A DNA stretch of 64,000 nt from CAIYTF01 sp963664845 (GTDB lineage Bacteria > Bacteroidota > Ignavibacteria > Ignavibacteriales > Ignavibacteriaceae), in assembly GCA_963664845.1 (NCBI GenBank), contig OY761615.1, positions 2,790,001-2,854,000 on the forward strand, in the 5' to 3' direction. Positions within the stretch are counted from its first letter, which is position 1. The number at the start of each line of letters is the position of its first letter. The notes beneath the pieces were generated by a model, which was not told the origin of the DNA, did no database searches, and was given only the letters and a program-made list of their open reading frames with translations. The position numbers and the translations under genes were made by a program. Positions 42,467 through 51,008 of this stretch are shown here, one piece after another.

Positions 42467-45034
42467 CTATTTCAAATAAACCAGTTTATGCTGTGCCTGC
42501 AAGGCTCCTGCCTTCACCCGGCAGAAATAAATACCACTGGCCAACTCCTTCCCGCTCCTGTCTTTCGGCGACCATCGCACAGTATAATTTCCCGAGGGGA
42601 TCGGCTCCTGGATTAACCGGTCAACCTGACTCCCGTTAATGTCAAATACGGTCAGCTCAACATTTTGATTAGCCGCATCTGCGGGTACGGTAAAATGCAG
42701 TATCGTAGTTGAGTTAAACGGATTAGGATAGTTTGTTACGCTGATGCGGAAATCCTTTTGTGGCTGCACACTCTCTCTTTCAACATCGGTGAACAACTTT
42801 AATCCTTCACCCCGTGAATTTCCCAGTGTGTCAGCAAGGTAGATATTCACAAACGACGGCCGCGGTGCCGCGAAACGATAGGTTGCTGCCCATTCCTGGT
42901 CGGTTAGCCGTTGGAAGTTTGTCGAGGTATATTCCTGATAACTCATCACAGGACCGGTGAACGCAACATCGCCCACTCCCGGTACCGGAGCTATAAATAC
43001 GCCCATATCAATAGGGCCGGTGCCGGCATGTTTTACCCAGCCAACCATGACTCCTGCTTCATTTGTGGGTGCAGTATGATAGTCCGCAACAATAAACTCC
43101 TCCGCCATAAAACCATCTCGTCCACCGGGATCGTTAAAAAACAATTGTGGATACCAGCCGCTGTATGGCGGGGCGCATCCCATTTCGGGATTCTTATAAA
43201 TGATCGATTGCAGGAACAATTTTTCTTCGTCGGTTAATTCTGTCCCGGCCAGTTCTTTCGTGGTAACACTTTCAAGTGTAGCTGAAATTGTTTCCAGTGT
43301 AGTGAAATACCACGTAAGCATCTCTTTCAGATATGCATTGGTGAACGTGAAGGATTGCAGTTTTTGTGAGGCTTTTATTGCTGTGTTTTTAAGATTGCGA
43401 TACAATTCCGGAAACGGTTCAACATAAACATAAGGATATGAACAGGTTGTACCGCCTGAGTATGATTGTTTCGCGTAGAGAAGATTGTCATGCCGCAATT
43501 GTGCCCAGCTTGCAAGCTGGGTGTTCATCTTCTCCTGCCAGAATGCTGCGGTTTGCATGAACATAGGCAGGGTGCTGCGCTGTGCCGGAGGATTCAGCGT
43601 TCTTATGGATTGTAACCAATAGTTGTAAAGTGAGCTTTGCCAGAATGAAGTGTCGTAAGAACTGATCAGATACCTCAATGCAGCAAGGTTGCCCGCGTAA
43701 TGATACTGGTCAACTTCGCCTTGAAGCAATTGTCCCGCTGCATCATTTCCCATAGAGAAGAGAACGTCAAGCGAAGAAGGAAGCATCCTGAGCATTTGCT
43801 GTCCCTGAAATTTGATCCGGTCATAAACTACCGAGCCGGTAACGTAGGAATCTATTACAAAGCGTTGCCCGAACAACAGGAACGACGAAGCAGGCACGAT
43901 GCTGTCCGGCATCAACGGGTCGCTGAACAGTATTTGTGAAAGAATGCGTTGATTGCAGAATGCCTGCATGGCCAGCGTGTCCTGGAATGTTTTTAACGTA
44001 AGTGAATCAAGCAAAGCGGAGGCACCTTCCAGACCCACGGCATTTTTCAGATAGGACAGGTTATCGCAGGTAACATTATCCTGTTCACCTACGAAGAATT
44101 TTAGAAAGTCTTCCACCTCCTGAATTTTTGACCGCACCTGTGCCAGGTCGATAAGCTCTTGCAGCAGAAATGCATCAATGGTTTGTCGTTGAATATCGGC
44201 ATAACTTTGTGCGGGGCATCCAAACGGTACACTGTGGGGCGCAAGGAGCATTATTTCAATTCTTCCCAGCCACATCATCACTTTAAAATAGTTTGCCAGA
44301 TCGGAATTATAGGAATCAACATAATGACTACGAGGTTTGAACTGGCTAAAGTCAATCAGTTTACAGTTATCGGCAAACAGGTTCACTTGTCCCAGCTGAT
44401 AGCTGTTGATAAGCGTAATGAGATTATCTATCTCCTTTTTATTGTCGGCATTATAAGGTGCGGCTCCTGCAGTGAACAACTGTCGTGGCACTGTGAGATA
44501 TACGTCTACATCGTTAATCTTTCGTTTCATCTCGGGTTTATCAGCATAACGGGCTGCAAGGGTTGGCATTTGTGCTGCCATAAGATCCAGAATGGATTTA
44601 ACCTGCGGGCTCAGAAACCCAATTTCAAAGCTTTTCAACATCCGGTCATAGGAAAAATGCCAGGCGTGAAGAATGGCATCGGTGGAGATGAACAGGGGCA
44701 GGTCTTTATTGAACACATCAAGGTAGCTCTGACCGAATGATTGTTGCATTAAGCGTTGCGACACCATGAAACCGTTCCGTTGCAACAGGTTAAGTTCCGG
44801 TGAAGTTAGCGCATATTGTGTTGTCGTTGTATCCAGGAATCGTACGCCAGACAAGCTTCGGTTAAGCGAATTGCGGAAAAGCCCGGCATCATACAATTGA
44901 TAGAATGATGATGAGGAAAGATCCTGATGCTGTTGCAAAAAAGCTTTATATGCCTGGGTGCTAAAAGGACTTTGACCAAAGGTCAAGAAAGCGAGAGAAA
45001 AAGCCAAAAGGTAAATTTTACGAAGTTTTTCCAC
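42467..45034 (-). CDS. DUF3160 protein with T9SS sorting domain
   Basis: A large exported protein (about 855 residues). A signal peptide ends near LTFGQS. Residues about 25-760 match DUF3160: FVSTDAILHAWHFSYDRMLKSFE (here LFISTDAILHAWHFSYDR), TVPRQLFTAG, DFSQFKPRSHYVDSYNSDLANYFKVMMWLGRIEI, DVLFSMGNDAAG, LRHDNLLYAKQSYSGGTTCSYPYVYVEPFPELY, and VADYHTAPTNEAGVMVGWVKHAGTGPIDMGVFI. Function unknown in the family. Residues about 770-855 are the T9SS tag (VTNYPNPFNSTTILHF, TVFDINGSQV, QHKLVYLK). I start at GTG 45034, 8 nt after AGGAG; a TTG one codon earlier is also possible. Confidence 0.82.
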   Translation of the reverse strand: MEKLRKIYLLAFSLAFLTFGQSPFSTQAYKAFLQQHQDLSSSSFYQLYDAGLFRNSLNRSLSGVRFLDTTTTQYALTSPELNLLQRNGFMVSQRLMQQSFGQSYLDVFNKDLPLFISTDAILHAWHFSYDRMLKSFEIGFLSPQVKSILDLMAAQMPTLAARYADKPEMKRKINDVDVYLTVPRQLFTAGAAPYNADNKKEIDNLITLINSYQLGQVNLFADNCKLIDFSQFKPRSHYVDSYNSDLANYFKVMMWLGRIEIMLLAPHSVPFGCPAQSYADIQRQTIDAFLLQELIDLAQVRSKIQEVEDFLKFFVGEQDNVTCDNLSYLKNAVGLEGASALLDSLTLKTFQDTLAMQAFCNQRILSQILFSDPLMPDSIVPASSFLLFGQRFVIDSYVTGSVVYDRIKFQGQQMLRMLPSSLDVLFSMGNDAAGQLLQGEVDQYHYAGNLAALRYLISSYDTSFWQSSLYNYWLQSIRTLNPPAQRSTLPMFMQTAAFWQEKMNTQLASWAQLRHDNLLYAKQSYSGGTTCSYPYVYVEPFPELYRNLKNTAIKASQKLQSFTFTNAYLKEMLTWYFTTLETISATLESVTTKELAGTELTDEEKLFLQSIIYKNPEMGCAPPYSGWYPQLFFNDPGGRDGFMAEEFIVADYHTAPTNEAGVMVGWVKHAGTGPIDMGVFIAPVPGVGDVAFTGPVMSYQEYTSTNFQRLTDQEWAATYRFAAPRPSFVNIYLADTLGNSRGEGLKLFTDVERESVQPQKDFRISVTNYPNPFNSTTILHFTVPADAANQNVELTVFDINGSQVDRLIQEPIPSGNYTVRWSPKDRSGKELASGIYFCRVKAGALQAQHKLVYLK

Positions 45035-45121
45035 CAAAGAAACTCCTATGTTGTTTTCCCGAAATTAAGGCAAAAAAAAGGCGAAATCAACAGACAAATT
45101 TGGTGTTCTGGGGCAATATAA

Positions 45122-45148
45122 ACCCGGCCGCTTTTTCAACGACCGGGT
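45122..45148 (-). terminator. Possible weak hairpin terminator
   Basis: Inverted repeat ACCCGG (45122-45127) / CCGGGT (45143-45148) with an A/T-rich loop, downstream of the 45250-46296 gene in its direction of transcription. No clear U-run follows. Confidence 0.3.
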
Positions 45149-45249
45149 GTTCTGATGCTGATATCAGTTAAATCATTAAAATCAGATTAATCCCGAGTGC
45201 ATCCTGCCTACCGACAAGCAGGTCGAGGTCCCGCTCGCGGGAAGTGGTC

Positions 45250-46296
45250 TTACTTAACCAACAACATTTTCTTTGTCTGCGAAAAGCTTCCTGCACGCAG
45301 CGTGTAGATATACATGCCACTGGGAACATTTGCTGCATTGAAGTTAACTTCATGCTGACCTGCTGACTGCATGTTGTTCACCAGAGTGGCAACTTCTTTT
45401 CCTAGCATGTTATAAACTTTCAAGGTAACCAGATTATTGGTTGGCAACTGATAGCTGATAACCGTTGACGGGTTGAACGGATTTGGATAGTTTTGTTCCA
45501 ATTTGAAAGAGGACACTTTTACGTCTTTGTTTTTAATTCCGGTCAGGCTTTGGCCAGTGACCCATGCTACAGCGTTTTTGGTGAGTGACCATGCATCTGC
45601 CGTATAATAGGCATTTGCTTCCGTGTTGATTCCGACTATTGCAACCCTTTCCTTTAATGCCAATGATGGTGTGGTTTCGCTGGAGTTTGCATAAACAAGA
45701 GTTCCTTTTTCAATACCAACAATAACCAACTGGGTATTGGTGGCGTCGCCGCTCACTTTGGCAATTTCAATCATCGGTACGAGTGCATCTTTTGGGAAAT
45801 AGTTAATATATTTTGTTTTGCTTGTTCCGGAAACAAGAGATACGGTTGAGCCGGTTGTATAGCCGGTTGATAACAGGCTGGATGTAGCATCGACTATATC
45901 GATATTTCCATTGGTTGTAACGTTGGCAGCAGCACCGGAACAGTATCCGGCAACGGCTTTGGGTGCCATATATGACTTGTGGCTGAAAATAGGTGCATTC
46001 AAGCCGCGAACGCAAGCCAGATCAGCAGATTTGCAGGCTTCGCTGATATAAACAAAAGCATATTTAGCAAGGGTTGTATCTGCAGGTACCGCTGCTTTGA
46101 ACGTTGCGATGTCAGCGTTGTCAACAGTAAAACCCCAGGCAATAAATTTATTGCGGACGACCGAATCGGTGGCTGTTGCCGGGACGGTTACAAAGAGCAC
46201 CTTGCCCGAAAACTGTGCGTAGGTCGGCTGCTGAAAACAGGTGAACAGCGCAAGCGCGGTGAGAAAGAAACAGAAATTACGTAAGGACTTTTTCAT
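45250..46296 (-). CDS. T9SS-exported protein of unknown function
   Basis: A 348-residue protein with a signal peptide (residues 1-27, ending PTYAQ). Residues about 30-240 form an alpha/beta domain: KVLFVTVPATATDSVVRNKFIAWGFTVDNADIATF, YAFVYISEACKSADLACVRGLNAPIFSHKSYMAPKAVAGY, LVPMIEIAKVSGDATNTQLVIVGIEKGTLVYANSS, RVAIVGINTEANAYYTADAWSLTKNAVAWVTGQ. The flow of strand-helix units and the closing W-x-L-x-x-x-A-V-x-W recall glutamine-amidotransferase-like (ThuA) exported domains, but I cannot confirm this. Residues about 262-348 are a canonical T9SS tag (NYPNPFNPSTVISYQLP, KVYNMLGKEV, KKMLLVK). AAAAGGAAAAG precedes the ATG. It is in the same leftward block as the pectinases. Confidence 0.75.
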   Translation of the reverse strand: MKKSLRNFCFFLTALALFTCFQQPTYAQFSGKVLFVTVPATATDSVVRNKFIAWGFTVDNADIATFKAAVPADTTLAKYAFVYISEACKSADLACVRGLNAPIFSHKSYMAPKAVAGYCSGAAANVTTNGNIDIVDATSSLLSTGYTTGSTVSLVSGTSKTKYINYFPKDALVPMIEIAKVSGDATNTQLVIVGIEKGTLVYANSSETTPSLALKERVAIVGINTEANAYYTADAWSLTKNAVAWVTGQSLTGIKNKDVKVSSFKLEQNYPNPFNPSTVISYQLPTNNLVTLKVYNMLGKEVATLVNNMQSAGQHEVNFNAANVPSGMYIYTLRAGSFSQTKKMLLVK

Positions 46297-46395
46297 AGAG
46301 CTTTTCCTTTTGTTTTTGGTTATATGTTAAATCGACTATCCTGTCGAATTTTTTGTGTTGTCTTTTGATCGTAAAAAACTTATTGATTTATGGTA

Positions 46396-47742
46396 TTATT
46401 TAACCAGTACGAGTTTTCGTGTTTGCAGGAAATTGCCTGCCTTAAGTGAATAATAATAAATGCCGCTGGCCAGGCTGGCAGCGTTGAAATTGATTACGTG
46501 TTGACCGGCGGATTCTTCCCGGTCCACCAGCAAGGCTACCTCTTTTCCCATGATGTCAAAAACTTTTATGGTCACCTTGGCGTCTGCAGCAAGCGAATAG
46601 GTTATGCCGGTTGTTGGGTTAAACGGGTTCGGGAAATTCTGTTCCAGTTTGAATTGCTCAGGCCGTTGTTTCTCAGCTGCATTCACTGCGGTGATCACCG
46701 GCATATGTCCGCTGCCGCAATATTTCGGAATGATCACCGGAAGGAGTGCCGGGTCAGTCAGAGTATACTGATAGCTTGCGCCCGGTTCCGGCACCGTACC
46801 CAGCGTTTGGGGTACACCACTGTTAACATAAATATTGTTTCGTTCAACTAGGTTGCCAACCGGTGATTCGGCATAACCAACAAGCGTTGGGCTGGGCACA
46901 CTTTTAAAATAGTTACTCTCCACAGTCACCTGCGCGGTGCAGGTGGACGCAACTCCATAAAGCATCCTGCCGTTGCCGACATAATAGTTGTTGAAAATGT
47001 GGCACTCAGCATATCGCACGCGTGGATGGCGTTGTCCGGAATTATCAAACCAATTGTGATGATATGTGGTCTTTAGTTTTCCCGCATCTTCGGCACTATT
47101 GTCATCGCTATGTCCCAACAGACAGGTCTTGGTGTGATTGGTCAGATGACACCATGAAATTGTGACATAGCTTGCGCCGTGAGTTACATCTATCAGTCCG
47201 TCGTGCCGTGCGTCTGCAGTATCCAAATCGGGCGAATCCGAAAGTGTACAATGGTCAATCCACACGTGATGGGATTCAGCATATTGAACTGCAATTCCAT
47301 CAATGGGACTGTTCCTGAATTCCAGATTGCGGATGATTATGTTATAGCTCTGTTTTACAAACAATCCTGTTCCTTCGAATGCGGCATCAGTTCCTTTGCC
47401 AATGAAAGTGAGGTTATATGTTTGTTTTATTTCCAGTTGTTTTTTTGCTGAAGTTATCTTCCCCTGAATAACCACGACCTTTGGAGCCAAATGCAATGTA
47501 CCATTAGGATCCTTGCGGTCATCCAAAAACGTATACAAGGCATCACCGGTTGTAATATATACAGTGTCGCCGCCTGCACCTCCGGTAGTTCCGTTCTGTC
47601 CCAAAGCATTTACTGACGCAAACCCGACCGGGGAGGCTTCATACGTCACCACGGTATCGGATGGTGTGCTTGCCGAAACACCTGGCGCTGCAAATTGGAT
47701 CCCGGCACAGAACACAAACAGAAGAACCACAAAAATTTTCAT
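46396..47742 (-). CDS. Pectate lyase, PL1 family, with T9SS sorting domain
   Basis: 448 residues from the ATG at 47742, which begins the signal peptide (MKIFVVLLFVFCAGIQFAAPGVSAS); the longer open frame overlaps the upstream PL9 gene. The parallel beta-helix lyase domain covers about 30-330. Its PL1 signatures are HHVWIDHCTLSDSPD (about 158-172), DGLIDVTHGASYVTISWCHLTNHTKTCLLGHSD, and RHPRVRYAECHIFNNYY (238-254), which holds the catalytic Arg. Such enzymes cleave polygalacturonate by calcium-dependent beta-elimination. The T9SS tag is at about 365-448 (NFPNPFNPTTGITYSL, KVFDIMGKEV, TRKLVLVK). It lies downstream of the first PL9 gene with a 28-nt gap. Confidence 0.92.
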   Translation of the reverse strand: MKIFVVLLFVFCAGIQFAAPGVSASTPSDTVVTYEASPVGFASVNALGQNGTTGGAGGDTVYITTGDALYTFLDDRKDPNGTLHLAPKVVVIQGKITSAKKQLEIKQTYNLTFIGKGTDAAFEGTGLFVKQSYNIIIRNLEFRNSPIDGIAVQYAESHHVWIDHCTLSDSPDLDTADARHDGLIDVTHGASYVTISWCHLTNHTKTCLLGHSDDNSAEDAGKLKTTYHHNWFDNSGQRHPRVRYAECHIFNNYYVGNGRMLYGVASTCTAQVTVESNYFKSVPSPTLVGYAESPVGNLVERNNIYVNSGVPQTLGTVPEPGASYQYTLTDPALLPVIIPKYCGSGHMPVITAVNAAEKQRPEQFKLEQNFPNPFNPTTGITYSLAADAKVTIKVFDIMGKEVALLVDREESAGQHVINFNAASLASGIYYYSLKAGNFLQTRKLVLVK

Positions 47743-47770
47743 TAAATGACTATTTCCTATATTCATTATA

Positions 47771-50700
47771 TTATTTAATGAGAAGCATCTTCCTGATTTC
47801 CGAATAGTTTCCTGCCTTGAGCGAATAGAGGTATACGCCACTGGGAAGGTACGATGCATTGAACATGAATTGATGCTGCCCTGCGGGTTTCTCTTCATTA
47901 ACCAGTGTCGTGATTTCTTTCCCGAGAATGGAGTATACTTTCAGTGTGACTTTGCCTTGAACCGGTAATTGATAGCTGATCACCGTGGTTGGGTTGAACG
48001 GGTTAGGATAATTTTGTTCCAAACGGAAAGAAGCAACGTTTACATCCTGTTTATCGACATTGCCCGTCGGGTCAAATTCATAGGCGCCCAGATCCGGAGC
48101 AGAACCGAAGAAAGGAATTCCAACATCCACACCTTTGTCGATCAAATCGCTGCCTGGTTTCAGTTTGGCAAAACCATTATTGGGCAAGCTGCCATCGGCT
48201 TCGCGCGGCGCAAGGGCGTCCGCGGCGCTTGTGCTCACAAAGTCATCGTAGTTGGCCGTCAGACTGGTAAGATCCCAGGTATTGTTGACCGATATAGCCG
48301 AGCCCGAGAGGTCATGAGTGAACTTCACGCCGGACTTAGGATCGAACGCTATGCAGTTTTTCAAAATGTGCGGGTTTGACTGCATCTTAAAATCTTTACC
48401 GCCTGCCCATGCGGTACAATTCAGCACGGTTATTACGTCACCGTTATTGTTGTCATTAAAGCAGCACATGGCGCCAAAGGGACTGTCAAAGGCGACGCAA
48501 TTTTTAATGGTAATCGGACAGGGCGTTCCATTTCCGCCCAACTTAAATCCGTTGCCGTCACCATTGAAAGAAGTGAATCCCCAGATTGCAGGATCGCCAT
48601 TGTGCCAGGCCCAGCATCGCTCAATAACAATTTCATAATTTGTCTGATAACAGTCCCAACCATCATCAACGTTCTCCCAGGAACGGCAGCCATAAAAGTA
48701 GTTTCCTTTTCCAGCGTAGAGCTTACAGGCAAAACCGTCCGCATTTTCATAATCTGTACCTGGGTCTGCATTGCGGGTTGCATCACAGTTAAGAACCTTG
48801 GTGTATGCTGCAAAGTTTTCCGGATCAGGATTTGCCGAAAGCGAATCTTTTCCCAAACCAACCTGAAGGCCGCTGTCGCCATTGTGATGGAAGAAGCATT
48901 GATCGAAAGTGGTGTGCCCGCCTTCGCATTTAACACCGTTATCCGGTGCATAGCAAATCTCAAGATTTTTCAGAGTCCAGTATCTTGCTGAAGTGGTAAC
49001 TTTAATTCCCCGTGCGTTGCCGCGTTCGCTTTCGCTTGCAGGCTTCCAGTCGGACCAATCCAGAACAGGCTTTTCCCCGGGATAGGCAATGATAGAAAAT
49101 GGAAGTGCTGCAGTTCCGGTTTTGGATAAAAACACCGTTGCTTTATATTTATAAGTTCCGCCATGCATCCAGATGGTATCTCCGGGGGCAGCAAGCGCCA
49201 CTGCTTTTGCTAACGAATAGAATGGGTCATCATAGGTGCCTGTTGCGGTAACATCGTTGCCATCCGGCGAGCAGAAAATTCCTCTCGTGATGAATGATGA
49301 AAGTTCCTTGCCGGTGCCTGAAACGGCAACAGCGGAGGTTGGGGCACCGCCACCGGTTTGTATGATGGCATCGGCATATGCTGAAATGGTTGTTGGTTTG
49401 AATCTTGCGAAAACAGTAGTGGCGTTGAGTGTTCCGCCCGTATAAGGGACACTGATGGAGGAGGAATAGCCGGTTCCGGTCGTCGCAGAGATTTCAAATC
49501 CTGCCGGTGCTGTAACAGTGATTGATCCGTCAACCGGGGTCAAAAATTTTCCGGAAAGCGAGAATAACTTTTCTCTCGATGTGCCATTAACCGGAACATC
49601 ACCGAATGCCAATGTTGCCGGCGAAACATTGAGTCCCGGCACCGACAATGTTGTTTGGCTGCCCGTTCCCGGAGAAACGAGGAGATAGTTTTGCGAACCG
49701 GACACATTGCCGTTATATTCATATACCGCGAAGTAATACGTGGAGGCAACGGTCAAACCGGTCACCGTTACGCTTCCGCTTGCACCGGCACAGACAACTT
49801 TATTTCCACTGCCCTGGTCAAGTGCAAACGTGAAATCGCTGTTCACTCCCGAAATATCTTTCCCATCTGATGGTTGCCAGGTTGGTGCGCTTCCTGCTTT
49901 GGCAACGAGAACACGGTTCGCGCCATTTCCTCCGGAAAAATTTATGGTCATTGAATTTCCGCTGACATAGGCAAATGAAAGTGTTGATTGCGTGGTTGGT
50001 TCAGTTCCAATTGCCTTGCCGTCTACTGCTATCTCAAGAGTGGCAGCTCCGGTGCTGGTGTGCGAAATAACTCCGGCCGTTGCACCGAATGCTTCAGCAG
50101 GTGAAAAGCGTGCGTAGATAGTTGTTACAGGAACGATGCCAGAGGCAGAGAGTAAATCCAATGATGGGAAGAAGGATACATTGTCTGTGCTGACCTGGAA
50201 TCCCTTGGGCGTTTTAATATGCAGTGTATCAGTCAGGCGCACACCTTCAACAGTATAGGCTGCTGATGCAGAACTGCTCCCTGCAACAACAAGATTATAA
50301 CTCGGAATGCTCGTCGTTGAAAGCCGCATAAACGGCGCTGTGAAGTTCGTAATGGTTACATCATCGATGTACATCGATGTACCTTGTCCGTTGCGAAACC
50401 GTATGCGCACTTTATCGGATGTTTCGTTCACGGTGACTGTGTAGGATGTATACGTTGACGTCATGGTTTGTGCAGTAACAACGCTAAAGCCTCCACCGTT
50501 TACCGATTTTAATATGGTAATACTGCCGGCGCTGCCGCACTTGCCCCAAAACGTTACGGTTCCCACACTGTTCATAACGGGTGCGGTTGCAGAGGATGAA
50601 TCACTTGACCCTGAATTGATTTGGAGTCCATAACTTCCGGTATGCTTGGTTGCGGTTTGCCCTGACTTATACAGGGTCCACACACCGGAACTTAAGGTTA

Positions 50701-50827
50701 CATCAGTTGCGGTGGACGGTGCGCTGGGCACGCCCGTTTCAAATCCTTCGACAATCTGTGCAAAAGCTGCGGTATTGCATAACAGCAGCAAAGCTAAAAT
50801 TGAACTCCGTAACAATAGGTTCTTCAT
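47771..50827 (-). CDS. PL9-type pectate lyase with three accessory modules and T9SS tag (PL9-A)
   Basis: A 1018-residue exported protein. Signal peptide 1-23. Jelly-roll-like module 24-165 (IVEGFETGVPSAP). Ig-like module 168-275. FnIII-like module 276-395 (TFYYFAVYEYNGN type). Second Ig-like module 397-507. PL9 right-handed beta-helix about 513-920, with ICYAPDNGVKCEG, FHHNGDSGLQVGLG, GTDYENADGFACKLYAG and NGDGNGFKLGGNG; Lys762 fits the family's Brønsted-base lysine. T9SS tag 935-1018 (NYPNPFNPTTVISYQLP, KVYSILGKEI, RKMLLIK). It likely cleaves polygalacturonate endolytically at the cell surface. The catalytic domain is nearly identical to that of 53241-55445, while the N-terminal modules match those of 57452-60478. 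Confidence 0.9.
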   Translation of the reverse strand: MKNLLLRSSILALLLLCNTAAFAQIVEGFETGVPSAPSTATDVTLSSGVWTLYKSGQTATKHTGSYGLQINSGSSDSSSATAPVMNSVGTVTFWGKCGSAGSITILKSVNGGGFSVVTAQTMTSTYTSYTVTVNETSDKVRIRFRNGQGTSMYIDDVTITNFTAPFMRLSTTSIPSYNLVVAGSSSASAAYTVEGVRLTDTLHIKTPKGFQVSTDNVSFFPSLDLLSASGIVPVTTIYARFSPAEAFGATAGVISHTSTGAATLEIAVDGKAIGTEPTTQSTLSFAYVSGNSMTINFSGGNGANRVLVAKAGSAPTWQPSDGKDISGVNSDFTFALDQGSGNKVVCAGASGSVTVTGLTVASTYYFAVYEYNGNVSGSQNYLLVSPGTGSQTTLSVPGLNVSPATLAFGDVPVNGTSREKLFSLSGKFLTPVDGSITVTAPAGFEISATTGTGYSSSISVPYTGGTLNATTVFARFKPTTISAYADAIIQTGGGAPTSAVAVSGTGKELSSFITRGIFCSPDGNDVTATGTYDDPFYSLAKAVALAAPGDTIWMHGGTYKYKATVFLSKTGTAALPFSIIAYPGEKPVLDWSDWKPASESERGNARGIKVTTSARYWTLKNLEICYAPDNGVKCEGGHTTFDQCFFHHNGDSGLQVGLGKDSLSANPDPENFAAYTKVLNCDATRNADPGTDYENADGFACKLYAGKGNYFYGCRSWENVDDGWDCYQTNYEIVIERCWAWHNGDPAIWGFTSFNGDGNGFKLGGNGTPCPITIKNCVAFDSPFGAMCCFNDNNNGDVITVLNCTAWAGGKDFKMQSNPHILKNCIAFDPKSGVKFTHDLSGSAISVNNTWDLTSLTANYDDFVSTSAADALAPREADGSLPNNGFAKLKPGSDLIDKGVDVGIPFFGSAPDLGAYEFDPTGNVDKQDVNVASFRLEQNYPNPFNPTTVISYQLPVQGKVTLKVYSILGKEITTLVNEEKPAGQHQFMFNASYLPSGVYLYSLKAGNYSEIRKMLLIK

Positions 50828-50936
50828 CAGTTGCGTTCCATAAATAGTTTGAATTATTTAATCAAAAAAGCTCTTTTCTGTTTCACAGTACGATGACTGT
50901 GATCTCTTATATCCCGGATATGTGATTATCCGTTCC

Positions 50937-50967
50937 AATCCGTGTTCCCGAAGGGACCGTGTACTTT
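50937..50967. repeat. CCCGAAGGG-GACCGTGTAC repeat, copy 2
   Basis: Shares the core CCCGAAGGGACCGTGTAC with 40301-40332, including the preceding AATCCG. It lies between the CE8 and PL9-A genes, downstream of CE8. Confidence 0.65.
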
Positions 50968-51008
50968 CATTACTTCAACTTCACTATATGCTAACCATGA
51001 TGTGGCTG

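Noticed and set aside
47743..47898. N-terminal extension of the PL1 lyase frame
   Set aside because: It overlaps the C-terminal T9SS domain of PL9-A out of frame, and a good signal peptide starts at 47742.
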